DNA of 64,000 nucleotides. It comes from Dromaius novaehollandiae. Lineage: Eukaryota > Chordata > Aves > Casuariiformes > Dromaiidae. The notes beneath the pieces are model-generated. The model ran no database searches. It was given only the letters and a program-made list of their open reading frames with translations, and had not been told where the DNA came from. This document shows positions 36,501 through 49,500 of the stretch, in pieces; the first letter of the stretch is position 1, and every line of letters begins with the position of its first letter. The stretch lies in the NCBI RefSeq assembly GCF_036370855.1, contig NC_088132.1:64828841-64892840 (forward strand). The letters are read 5' to 3'. A program made the position numbers and the translations under genes.

Positions 36501-37456
36501 ATGTAGCCACTCCTTCCTGTGTGAAAGGAGGACAACTGAATGTGCTTTAAGGTGGTATATAACAGTTGTTTAAAAGATGCTAGTGTCAACATTGCTCCAA
36601 GATTTCTTTTTGATACTAAAAAAGTATGTCAAGAATACATTTCATTTTTAATAACTGTTGCAGAAGCACTTCCTTGCATCTTAATTATGCTGGATATGGG
36701 CCATGAAAGTCAGGAAGGTGTTTTCAATGGCACTTCACACTGACTTCCATGGGAGTAATGATGCTAGATTTGACTCCTCCTGGAGTCAAATCCTTGGAGG
36801 ACTAAGTAGTAGGTATCTGTTATATGATAGGTTAGGAGTTCCACAAGCAGAAACCCACCCTTTCCTCCCCAAAGCCCATTTGGAAAGGAAAAAAAGTATG
36901 GGTACAAAGAAAACATTTATACAGACTTTTCCCCTCAGCAGCAATACTGTCTGCTGCAGGGAAAAACAAAATTTCTTCTTTCATTCCTGATGTATCACTA
37001 ACCTTATACTAGTGGGAGAATGTAGTTAGCACTCTCAGATCTTCAGCACTGCTGTCACTAGTAGACGTTAAGAGGAAAGACGTGGTTGTGGCAGAAGGGG
37101 ACAGAAAGCATGTCTCTACATGTGAAAGAGGAGACGTGAACTTGCAGGAGAGTAGAATGGTGATGAGCAAATAGCAGAGGAGCTGGAGAGAGAAGTTTTT
37201 TTAGAAGAGGGAGAAGAATCTAGAGTACAATATGTTGGGGAGAAAATCTTCTGCATCTTGCTCATTACCAAATATCTTCCTAGACGAACCCAGTATCTGA
37301 CCACAGATGATTAAACACAAACCTGCGTTAATAGGATGGAGGTTGGAATATTAAACTTGCCTAGGTTTAATAAAAATGAATTTGCCCAGGCAATCTTGGT
37401 CGTCCTGGTACATATGGATTATGATAGTAACTAGAAATCATTAGCTACCAGACTTT

Positions 37457-37474
37457 GGGGGGGGGGGGGGGGGG
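37457..37474 (+). repeat. Homopolymer run of 18 G
   Basis: Eighteen consecutive G on the plus (SLC38A9 sense) strand. It is likely length-variable and able to form a G-quadruplex. Confidence 0.95.
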
Positions 37475-40400
37475 ACTGGGCAGTTCTCAGGGTGGAGAAT
37501 TTGCCCAACAATCTGTAACTATTCCTTTTGAACTCTCTTACAGTGCTTATCAGAAATTACAGCTAATTTTTTAGTGAAACTTCATTTCTCCTCACAATGT
37601 GTCTATGAGATAAGGCAAGTATTATTTTACAAATATGGAATAAGGCACAGGAAAAAATCCACTCATTTTGAATGCTGAGTTCGAAACCAAAACGTTATCT
37701 CTCAAAGTATTTAGCATCATTCAGCAGTGCACAGCACAATGCTGTTTCATTTTGCAGTACAATGCAAATCAGGTCCTATACAGAAGAAAAAAAGAAGGGA
37801 AACGTACTGTCAGAGGCAGAGGGTCCCTCGGGCTGTGGTTTTACTTAATCTGTTCAGCAGTATTGTCCCTTCCCCCACAAACCATACCTGTACTACTACA
37901 AGTAAGCAGTGAAATTGCTGGTGCTGCAGAACTACAATCCAGAGAATCCAGCCAATTTAGAACAATTATCTTCCTCGTTAGGGTGTCTTTTTTTTTTTCC
38001 AGCCAGATCCATTCCCTGGTTCTGTTCATTGCACCGAGACAAAAAAGAAGACAAATAGCTGTGACAGCACAAATAGGGGGAGGTGAGATTGTAAGAATGA
38101 ACAGCAGGGAGCAGCAATATTTTTAACTCGCAGCACTGCTGAAGACTTTGTACCATGAATTCATACCACTCTTTCCCGCTCCCATGAAAGTCTGGGTTTG
38201 TGTGGCTCAATAGCACACAACTTCATGGCAGTAGCAAGACTAGCACCTGTTTCTCCTTTGCAGCATTCAGTTAGCCCAAGACCATCTCTTGTCCCTTTCA
38301 GTTCTACAACAGATGAGTCAGGTATCCTTCAAACTGTCTCCATTTCCATGCAGCTGTACATTCGTCCCCAGAGGTCCTTGATTTTTTTCTCTGAATGCAA
38401 CAGTGGCCTCATGGAAACTATAGCTACCTAATTGTACACAGCATCATAGGGTATACAAACAGAATGAGGTTTGTTAACTTTGATTTTGGCAAAACTTCTT
38501 AGTGCTTGAGTTCCCACTCCTGATAATAGAGTTTTTTAATGTATACTGAATGCTGCATGTCATGTCACAGATTTCTAAAAGACAAATAAAAATAAAGTTT
38601 CATCCAAATACAAAGGATTTACTAGCAGCATTTGATCTTGTACATACTGGCTCTTTAAGCTAGCAGAGGATAGCGGTAGCAGGTTGTACTCTGGGAATCA
38701 GCAGCAGTACAAGAAGATAGACACATTGTGCTGTTTGAAGGTAATTCCTGATAGACGAATGACAAGATTCAGAGATGTTGTATTCCATTCTCTAATAGAG
38801 GGATAGTAAGTGAGGGAACATAAAATTGTGGATAGTAGGAGTGAAGTCTTCTGGATCCCTTTCCTGCTCTGCTTTCTGTCAGTCCTCCTCCTAGTTCTCT
38901 GTCTTTCTCCAGTCCTGCCTCATTTTATGCAACTTATTTTACTTAGTACTCAGGCTTCTTACCTTAGAGCTCCTAAAGCAAAGAGACCAGCTCTAATTTC
39001 ACCTTTAGCAGCCCTCCCCCTCACCCTGAGTGCTGTTGTATAGCAGCTTAAGTCAGAGTCCAGGTTCCCATGTTCCTGCCCTTAGAGCCATGCGTTTATC
39101 TTCTCTCCCTTGTGCTTCTTCTAACATTAATGTCATACATGAGCACTTTCAGAGACTGATACGGTTTTGGTTTTGCCTGGCTGACTGCAGGTCCAACATA
39201 AGGGAGAGTGAAACTACAATTAGGGAAAGGGGCAGAACCATAGCTGCCCCAACTTAGATTGGCTTAAACTATCATGGAGTTGCAGCATTGGTCTGCCTTC
39301 ATAGACACTCCCATTTTTCTTTACTGCCTGTCCTTTTCTTCTATTCCTGCCGCAGTTTTTCCTCTTGAGACTCCTAGTTTTTGCATTACTCCATTCTAAC
39401 CTCTTGCAGCAATCCCAGTTCACTGCATCCCTCCCAAGAAGGAGATCCCTTACACCAGTCTGTATTCGCAAAGGTTCTAACATGATGAGATGTGAGTGAG
39501 GTTTTTTCAGTATTCCTAATAAAGGCCACAATCCTGCTAAAATTCAAAGCTGTGGCATTTTGTTATCCAGTTTTTTATGCCAAAAGCCCACATACACAAA
39601 GGTTTTTCAAATGACTGTCATTTCACCTCAAATTTTTCCAGGATGAGGTGAGCCTTGATCAGCATAAAAACTTCAGGTAACTAGGACACTAGCAAAATAA
39701 GCAGATGAAAAGAGGGTCTTGTAATGGAAAGCGTCAGGCAGTAAGTTCAGATAGTGCAGCTGGCGCCACCCCATGTACTAAAAATGTTTAACGAGAATGC
39801 AATCCGGCCAAAAGGGCTAGAAATTGGATAAGAGGAAGGTTATTCAGGTTCCTTTTTGTTCATTTTGCTCTTCTGTCTGCAATTTTCTTTTAAGTTACGC
39901 TGGTTCCAGCTGCAGCCTTTGCATACATGGTATCTGTGTCTTATTTGTCAAGTCATTAATTTGCTGGTCATAACCTTCACCTATCTACTCTCTCCAATAA
40001 GCACTTAAAAATAAACTCTCTTCACCAATGCAGCTTTTAAATGGCTCATAAGGAGGCAAATGAGCAACAACTCCATCACCCCCAAATCATGTTGTCAAGC
40101 CAAACTTAATGTATTCTGTATCTTGGGAGGATTACTTTTCTCTGTAGACTATCATAAAATGTTCTGATCTCTTTATTCATAACTGTAGTACAGAGGAATT
40201 CAAGCTAGTGATCAATGTTGCCTGCATTTGTCAGATTGAACTGTAAAGCACAAATACATGATTTACAACAGGTTTTCAGGAGGGGATGGATTCAAAGCAG
40301 AAGCTTAAATTAGCGTTTAATGTCTGCTTAATTTGCACCATAAACCAGGCCCTGTAGAAGGAAGGGATCTGAGTACCTCAGTCTTCTGGAAAATTCTGAC

Positions 40401-42117
40401 TAAAAATATTTCTGGATGTTCAACATTTGAATTTATTGCTCGTTTCAGTTCTGCCCTTAGAGGTTTGAATCTTCATCTCCATTTTTATGGTTCAATCCAA
40501 AGCATGATGTAAGCTCTAAAAAAAGAGACATCACAAAATGCAGAATAAGTGAGAGATCTCAGTTTCTGTGACATAGCTATATGTGTTTAGGAGCGGCGTG
40601 CAGGATGTTAAGCTGCAAAAGAGAAAGGAATGTAATAAAGTTAACACCGGGTTATGTGTCTTCTACTTGAGACAGTTAGTGAGGTTTTATGCAGAAAGGA
40701 AAGGGTTGTAGAAAGTAGAGATGAACATTTAAAAAGAAGGTCAGAAATAAAGACCGCTGTCTTTAGGCTCAGTGAGAGGGAAGTAAAAGTGTTTTATAAT
40801 GATAGTGGGAATGGCAGAGGAGTAGGCGGATAGTTGTAACAGTAGGTGAAATCTCTGGGGCCCATGGTTTTCTTTCAGGTAGTTAGCTGATGAGGAAGTT
40901 CATGTGCACTAAGGTGAATTTAACAGCACGAGGGTGCAGTGTATAAAAGGGATTGAAGCTACTGTGGAATCAGTAATAAGGGGGAAGGATGCAACCTAGA
41001 AATGTAGAAAAATAAAGGAGGTCAATAGTAAAGGAATGAACAAGAGGAGAGCTGTAAATGTGGTTGGGAAAGGAACAGAGTGTAACAGAAGGAAATAAGT
41101 ATTTCTGTGAATTAAGGAATCTCTTAGTAAACAGTGCTTATGAAAGACAGGCAGTGTATAGGAGAGACTGAAGATAGAAAATGGGAAGCAGGAATGTGAA
41201 AACAGAGTCACCAGAGGAGAGAATGTAAGACAATGGATTAGAGGCCAAAGAGCCAAGAACAGTGATGTGGAAGGGAAGGGCTTTAGGGTAGAGAGTCAGA
41301 GCTGATGGTTTAAAGAAGGGCTAGAATGGCAAAAGAAGGGAAGCAGTAGGTTAAGTTAGGTAGGAGAAGCCTCCCTGCCTCCTCCCCCTACCACCCACCA
41401 GAGATGCTCTGGGAAGAGCAGCTGAAAAAAGCTTTGGAGAGTGTGAAAGCAGAAACTAAGTGCTGGAGGAAGAAGATGCTATCAGGGAGTGCCAAGAAGG
41501 TTGTTTGGTTGCTTGACTTATTATCACTGATTGCTTATTATGCCCTCTTAAAGAACTAAAATGAGCAAGACAAAATCATGCATCTTTAAGTTTAGCAACG
41601 TGATTCCGGTCTCTTGTATCTTGGGCTGTAGTTTCATGGATGCTGAAAGCAGGCAGAAACTGGCAGCATTGCCGGAAGAAATGGCTTCATCTGTGCGCTG
41701 TCCCCTCCTTCGCGCAAGCATACAAGTGTGTGCAGCCGGACAGCACGGTGCAATCTCAGAATTGGTCTAGATTTAAAGCAAGGGAGAGAATGGTCGCTTT
41801 TCATCTGAATCGGTCTTCTCAGTCCAGTTTAATCTGGCATCACACAGAATTGCTTGTGCTGGCAAGGGCAGGACTAGTACTCAGCAGCATTTCTGTGAAA
41901 ATGGAGCCTCCAGTGGTCACCTCTTGACAGCAGAGCGCTTTTTACCTGTGCTCAATACATTTTACGGACCTGTACTCTAAAACATGGTTCCACAGTGCGC
42001 TGAGCTAATCTTAGTGCTTCTGCAGATCCCAACTTGCTCCTTCAATGTGTTCCCGTTTCTCCTTTACCACTAGCAATTGTTGGACCTCAGAGAGTCAGCT
42101 CAGTTGGAAGCTGCTAA

Positions 42118-42175
42118 CTTTTTTCCTCTCCTCCTCCTCTCCTTTTTTTTTTCTCCCTTTTTTCTTTCTTTCAGA
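42118..42175 (+). other. Long polypyrimidine tract ending in CAG
   Basis: About 55 nearly uninterrupted T and C residues end ctttctttcag|ATTCTTGG, an excellent 3' splice site in form. No convincing donor follows closely, so it may be a simple pyrimidine repeat or the acceptor of an untranslated SLC38A9 exon. Confidence 0.4.
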
Positions 42176-43410
42176 TTCTTGGGTTTTTGACAGAGGCATT
42201 AGCGGGATGAACTAGTGCAAGAGAAGTGGGAACATGTAGCTAGAAGCAATGAGGAGGATAGAGTGCTTCGGCTGATGTAATCTAATCTGTGGATTGTTCC
42301 TTTGGGGTATATTTCCATGAGGCTGCAGAAGGCACCTCATTCTTTCTGCCTTCCTCCATCCCCACTCCAGGCTTCAAACATCCTCTAATTATCTTGTGCC
42401 AGCTCTGTTTCTCATTGAACCCTCCATCAGGCTGTCTAACTTACTAAAGCATCAGGAAACTGTCCCTGTGAAGAGCAGATACCTTTCTACCATTTTTGTT
42501 TGAAGGAGTCCTGGCTCAGGAGTTCTTCAGGAGGTAGCAGGGATGAGAGCTGTTAAAGCCATTATGTTTGTTCAGTGCATGCGAGACCACAGTGCGTCAC
42601 CTGACTGCAATCCAGTTTATGTAAATAGAATTCCATCAGTGTAAAAGCAGTCTGCTCCCGGTTGTTTTGTCAGGAGTACTCTGAGTGCATATAATACATT
42701 ATTGTGAGTGCATTATTAAACAGCTCATTGCCTTTAATTCAATGATTCTGAGCATGGTAGACTGCTATAATTTTATCTTTATTCTGGGAAGTACACCAGA
42801 AAACTCCATATGTATTTTTTGCAAAGTTTGAATTCATTTAATGAAACAGCAGTCTTTAATAACTGTGGTAAACTGTTCTCAGCTGTACTATTACAAATTG
42901 GAAATACCTCCTTTAAAAATCCATGGTCTTACACTGGGGCAGTCAGGATCGGAAAGGAGTCCCATGCTGTGAAAGCCATAAGATAAGACCTACATATGAA
43001 TATACTTAACATTAATTTGCACATGATGGACTTGATTCTCAACTGTCATAGCTCAGAGAAAATTCAAATCCTGAGCCTCACTTGTTGCAGACTTGTCAGG
43101 TCTCAATGTAAACTACAGCATCCATCCTATTCCTTAAACTTGTATTGACTGTCGCAGTAGTAAAAGAAATTGAGAACACAAGGTACACTGACCACTTAAA
43201 TGGGTAGGATGTTGTAAAAATATTGTCACTACTGGACCTGACCTGTGATGTTTACATTATGAAATAAGAATTTTCAAGTGGCAAGTTGAAGTGATTTTTG
43301 TGGGTGCTTTCACCCCAGGAGTTTGTGCAGTGGTGGGATTCTGCCTGTGTTAAATTCATAGCAGATATACAGTTTTACTTAACTGTAATTATCTCATTTC
43401 CTTTCTTTAG

Positions 43411-43558
43411 GTCAAAATAACTGTCTGAATCTAGAAGAAGCATTTTCTTCAAATATGGAAGAGGATGCCAAACCTCTTTTGATTCCTGTCGGAGGTGATG
43501 AAAGCAATTATGGCATCATGAATATACAATTTAATCCAGAAGATTTTAAATGCAAAAG
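43411..43558 (+). CDS. SLC38A9: SLC38A9 first coding exon
   Basis: The acceptor is ctttctttag|GTCAAA and the donor AAAAG|gtatga. The chosen ATG at 43455 has A at -3 and G at +4 and yields [20 protein letters not shown] then [19 protein letters not shown] aligns with mammalian SLC38A9. The frame stays open back to the acceptor ([14 protein letters not shown]), so an upstream start in an unseen exon is possible; the ATG here fits the mammalian length best. Confidence 0.92.
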
Positions 43559-46500
43559 GTATGAGGAAGGCTAAGCATGCAGAATGGTTATATAGTAATG
43601 AGTTGTTTAATCTTTGCCTTTAGAGACAGAACCCTATAAAGATGCATAGAAGATGAACGTGTAGAAACCAGTACCTAGATACAAGCAGCTCCTACTTTGT
43701 GTTTATGTGATGTTATTTGTAAGCACCAGAAGAAATGTGCATATTGTTTTTTGTTTTTGAGGAGACTTTTCTATTGACATCACTTCAGGGACAGTGCTCT
43801 CATAAGAATTCACCATATGCCTTTTGAAATGCTTTTCAAAGACGGAATAAATATAATGGGTGCATACTGAAGCACAATATTTTTTAATTTAGCACAACAA
43901 ACTGAAGTGTTGACTGTGCAAGAAAGCTTGCCAAACTGTGAAGATAAATGGCTGTCAGTATATGTAAATGGCTCTGTGCATTCTGCAGGTGATACTGGGA
44001 AAAATACATTATTTGCTAATACTAAGGAAATAGTGACCTTTATTGCCTTTGAGACAAACTATAGTATTTTTGAGTTGGAGCAAGCATGAAAAATTTGGCA
44101 GCCATGCCTGCAAAAATAGATTTTATCTAGCCAAACTGTATTATTACATATTTTCTTAGAATTTAACACCTCTGTTCCCCAAAAGAGCTCTGAATAGAAC
44201 TTCCTCTGCTGTTGCAGTTAGGATTTCTGTGAGCTGTTGCTGGTCCAGGAACCAAAACTGAGATCGCAGAGGGAACTTCCCTCTTCATGTTAGCTGAAGC
44301 TGCCAGCTCTCAGTTGTTAGGTAAAGGAACAGACCCTTGCTACCTCTTGAACCTTGTTTATGCTCCTCTGCCTTGTTTTCCCTTTCCATCCAGCGTGTTT
44401 CAGTGGTGCAGTTTTCCTAAAGGAGCTGCAGATGGCACTGTTGCATCTCAAATCCTTTTGTTGACAGCCGCTTCAGCAGAAGGGAGAGTTTTTGATGATA
44501 GTGAGTTTCTGCTGTCTCAGCCTGCAGCTTTGGAAAGTCATGAGTGGCTTCTTCCAGGTTAACCAGGGGCTAAACAATTTGTCACCTCTCTGAGAGCAAA
44601 GGAAGGAGGACGGAGGGAGGACAAGGGTCTGAGTTGGCCCAGAGAGGAAAATGTAGTATAGGCTTGGGCATGTACAGATTTGTGTATGCGAAGAACAGAA
44701 AATAGTAGAGTACTCTGAGATGGGAAAAGGAAATGTGCGAAAGGAATTCTTGTTTAACGTGTCCCTCAAGAGTGTCTGAACCCCTCAATGGCCCAACTAG
44801 CATAATAGGCTTGCTAATTTATATGGCTTTTGGGAGCTACTTGTATCAGAGGAGCCATGTGTTGTCGTCTTGAACGATGGGTGTCATGTATAATGGTAAT
44901 GCAGGAGCAGTGAGAGAGTTTCTCACCTTTGTGATATGGAAATGCCAAGATCCACTTTTCAAAAGTGAGATTAGCTGTTGTTTCCTCACAGTTGGTTTTA
45001 TTTTTTGTGGAGGGATTTTTGTGTGTGATTTCTTACATTTGGAGACTAAGCTTCATAAAAGGTATAGTTGGAGGACTTCATGTTTCACCTGGCATTTGGT
45101 TCCCTCTCCCAAAAGCAGAAGTGTATACTCTGACTGAGTTTTCTACTGCCTAGCTTGTTCTTTTCCAAGCATACAGAGGCACAAAGATGAGGACATGAGG
45201 CCTGGGATATCAGGAAGGCCTGGAAATCATAGGGTGGTGCCAAACAAGGCTAAACTCCATCTCTATATATTAGGAGGAGGTGGCACAATCTTTAGAAGTA
45301 GGAATGGAGAACAGGCCATCAGGGTTTGCCTCAGGCGTGATCTCAGAAGTGCTGTGGGGGCCTTGTAGTCTTGGGAGCACGGCTGGCAGGGCTTGTTCAC
45401 TGGAGTTATAGACAGTCATAGTTTCTGTGAGAGAGATTTATCTTGTATAGAACTACCCGAATAGTGTAAGTGCAATAGTAGATAATATGATCTGCTTAGT
45501 TTGCTCCTTTTTTTAATGTGCTCTTCAGAAACCCTGATCAGACGTGGGTGGATGGTCATTTTCAGCATCCTTATTTTGCTTTGAGATAGCTGTTGAAGTG
45601 TTTTGTGTGGCTTGTTTATAACCGCTGTTTGTCTGTCTTGGTGCTATTTCTTTCTTTTGTTTGAGTTCTTTTAGATTTGGCCGCACTTCCATAGTTACCT
45701 GGTTTTCTTAACAGCTTGGAGGGGTTGGGATTTTTGAAAGGCATGCTTTTCAGTGTTTATATAAGAACAATGAGCTAGTTGTATTTTAGAGTTGTAAATT
45801 ATTTTGTCTAGTATTCTTCTGCAAATTTGGGGAATATATAAAGCCTCTCCTAATCCTCTTAAAGTGGATGTTATTGTTCTTCACAATGCCTTTTAGGACC
45901 CCTGTTACTCACAGCTTAGTACGTGTGTTTTGCCCATTCTGTAGCTTTTTTTAAAGCTAGAATGGTGCAGTGGTTTATTGATGCTTATTGTATTCAAGAG
46001 AGGGAGTTTCTTTTTTTGCTTCTTCCTGCTCTTTAAATCTTAGTGTCAACAGATACTGTAGTTGTTTTCAGGAATACTGGAACTCTAAAGAAATGAAAGG
46101 TGTTTTGTGTTAGTTGTTTTGCACATGAAAAAGCTTGTCAATGCCCCCTGCTAAAGGGAGAACAAGCCTTCTTCCTTTTTTTCTATTCTTCTTGAAGTCA
46201 CATAATGTTTTTACACAATGTAGGAGAGATCAGTAGGTGAAATTAAAGGTATACATGTCTGTAGATGGCAGTCAGGAAAGCCTTTTTCATTCAAAAGCAG
46301 TTCCCTTTTGTTTTCAAAATTGTCTTAGGAAATTTGAAAAAGCTGAGAATGGTAGGGACTAACCTGTGCAATAGCTACAGTTTCTCCATTCAGTGTGCCT
46401 CAACTATCTCACCTCTTAAAGAAGTTGCACTTACCTTTCCAAACCCATGTGGTCTTTTTAGTGCATAGCTTGTCTTTTCATTTTTTTGTGTTGTCAACAT

Positions 46501-49500
46501 TTTTACTTGCTTCTAATTCCTAATTAGACCTGACTGATTAAGAACCTTCTTACTTTGCTGTAAGAGAAATGTAGAACAGCATGGAATGCTTTGCCTTTGG
46601 CACAGAAGGGAGAAAGAATAGCCCTGAAAATGAGATACGATCAAGCTTGTGATTCCTTATTTGTTAAACGCGAATGTGTATCCTGTGACCAACAGAGATG
46701 ACTTACCATTGTGTTCTGAAAGGTTAAAGGGTTTTTCATTCTGCTGCCATCAAGTATTTTAAGATACTGCATGGTTGTGCTGTAATGATTATAATGATAA
46801 TGGAATTACAGCTGTGGAAAAGATGTAAATAAAATGTGTAGCTAAGGAAGTAAAGACATAGGATACACTGTAAACTTATGTAAAGATGCTTATGTAAATT
46901 TAGACAGCTTAGAAAGTAAAAAAGCAAATGCAAGTCATGGAATTTTTTGGAACTGGTTTCCTTAAGATAAGCTTTCTAACATCTGTGGTGCTCCTCTATC
47001 CAGATAGGCAGTTCCTGATTATGAAATAATTTTTCATGTTATGGTACTTACTTTAATTTCAGTGATAATAAACCAATTCTACTCCTTGACCAATTTCTTC
47101 TGTGCCATATGCAGTAGTCCTGTAGCAGTTTGGTAACTGTTTAAAAGAAGAAAGAGGAATTTGCTAGCTTTATTTCTATGTAGCACTTAAAAAAAAAAAA
47201 AATCCTTTCATGTCAATCAGTTACTTTTCAGGGATGTGATCAAAGAAATCTGTGGAGTAAGCTGAAGTTGATTTTCATGTTCTTTTTTGGAGGAGAGGAG
47301 AGAAACTGTCTCAAGTATCTTGTAAAGAGTTTTTTCTTTTTCTTATATTCAAATATGAAATGTTTATATAATTTGAAGTCTATAATACTGTCATCTAGAT
47401 CTAAAACAACACACTACAATGAAAATTTCTCTTATGTTGTAAAGGATCAATACTCCCAATAGTACTTTTGAGTAGATGTCCAAAATCAGTTGTTTGCCAT
47501 TTAAAAATAATTTAACAAAGGTCCTGGGTAAACAAAATAATTTAGTTTTAAAACTTACTTGAAATATAAATTTGCCATAGGTCTCCATTGTTTTGTGAGA
47601 TATAGTGCATTTCAGTAAATGTCCAAATATAATACATGACAATAAAGCTTAGAAAATTCTGGTATTTTGAATATGCAAAGTCATATAAATTGTAACAAAG
47701 TTTCTAATTTTAAATAACTGTTTTATTTTCCCTTTAGCTTTATTGATGCAGCCTTTATGTTCATATTACACAGAAAAATATAGGTTACAATTGATTTTTA
47801 CTCTGAAATTATATAGTAGGTTGATATAATAGGCCTGAGAAACTGATTAATAAATTTTAACTTTTGGAAGTTCTTTATGAAAGTGCAGCAGTGCCAGCGA
47901 GATCCTTATGGTTGCTAGCAGTTGCAAGATTGTATGTAGTTTGCCAAACAAATTTTGCTATTATGTTCTTTCCCCAGTCCTCCAAATCCAGTGCTTGAAT
48001 TTTACAGGACACAATATTTGAAACACCTTTAATCATGAGCATCTTTTTTCATTTTACTTGCTTGCAAAAATCATAGCCCAAGTTCATAATGGACAGAAGC
48101 CCCCTCCTTCCTTTTCCTGGGCCAGGGCTAGAATTCTCATTTACTGTGTTGCTTCATGTGAGAGAGCAATAGCTAGCAGATGCATGTTGTTGCAGGGCAG
48201 CTGGGATTGGTGGCCAAAGCAGCATGTGCAGGGTATAATACACAGGAGGGGTAGATCTCCTGCATCTTGCACATACCCATTATGCTGTGGAAAACAGCAG
48301 TGTTTTAGTGGTGTGTTTGCCCTGGTAAAAAGCATTGTTATTTGGGTTAGCCGTTGAAATATAAATTGCAATTGTGTTTCTTAGTGTAGATTTAATAAAT
48401 TCATTGGACGCTATATTCTATCTCGATGTATAGACATTGTCTGCACTGTTTTGCGTTAATAGTCACACCCTCCAGTAATGTAAACTCTCCGTTTCCCCGG
48501 ATTACATTGTCACTCATCATTTTCATACTCCTCTTGCCTTGTGAGTCTAATGTGATTGCCAGTCTAAAAAAGACAGTTTCCTAGGGATCTGCTGAAGCTG
48601 CTGATCCTTGCATGGGCAGAGTGCCTAGCTGTTAGACTTACACTCCCTAGAGACAGTTTCACAAAATACAGCCCAAATTTTATCCTACCTGCTTTGGGCA
48701 TCTTAAGGTAATCCTTTGAGAGCTATTCAGACAGATGTCTGAGTATGCCCTACAACCAGTCTTTGATCTGGGTGCAACTGGGGGGCTAGGAAGTGGGCTC
48801 GATCCTAGACAGGGTGCTGCCCTTTCCTGGTGGAGGTCAGAGAGGAAGATTGCAGCCCACATAACTTCTGAATCAGGCTGATGTTTTCAGCAGCATCTCC
48901 AGCAATCACAAAACTGATGAAGGGAAGATCTATTTAAGCATAGTCAGTTGTTCAGGAGGACCATAGGTGCAGTGGTACTCTGGGGGGGGAGGTGGGGGTG
49001 GAAATCCTGCCCTGTCTCTCTAATTATTCCTTTAGATCATTATCATTCTCAGGAATTGCACACCAAAAGGGAGGGAGGGGGGGAAGCAGCCCAAGTGCTA
49101 TTAGCATTAAATGTGTGTGCTCTTCAGGCCGGAAGCAACAGATAAACAGATATATAGAATTTCCTTGGGACTGTTTCTTTTTTTCCCCCCTCACTCACAG
49201 ACTAGATTCTGAATCATACCTTTATGTTTTGTACTAGACCATAAATGGCTTGTTCAGTCCAGACTATGTTCATGCTGCTGAAGAAAATAAAATCTTTTTC
49301 TTTAAAATTTTCCTACATACAGGTAGATATTTGTATTTTTTGCTACACCTCAATTTTTGTATCCAGAAGAGCATATTTCTTTGGTCTTGGACTAGCAGCA
49401 CTGCTTTCCTCATAGAATAAGATGCCAAATTCATATTTTCTGTTCTTTATCTTTAAGGCCATCCGTGGCTTTGACTTGAATTGCTTTAAAAAATAATCTT

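Larger units (their letters stand above)
33700..43410 (+). other. SLC38A9: First intron of SLC38A9 (inferred)
   Basis: There is no recognised gene. Contents are an 18-base G run (37457-37474), a perfect 11-base hairpin (36767-36792), a purine-rich stretch (about 40960-41370) and a long polypyrimidine tract ending in CAG at 42175. A short untranslated exon could be hidden here. Confidence 0.55.
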
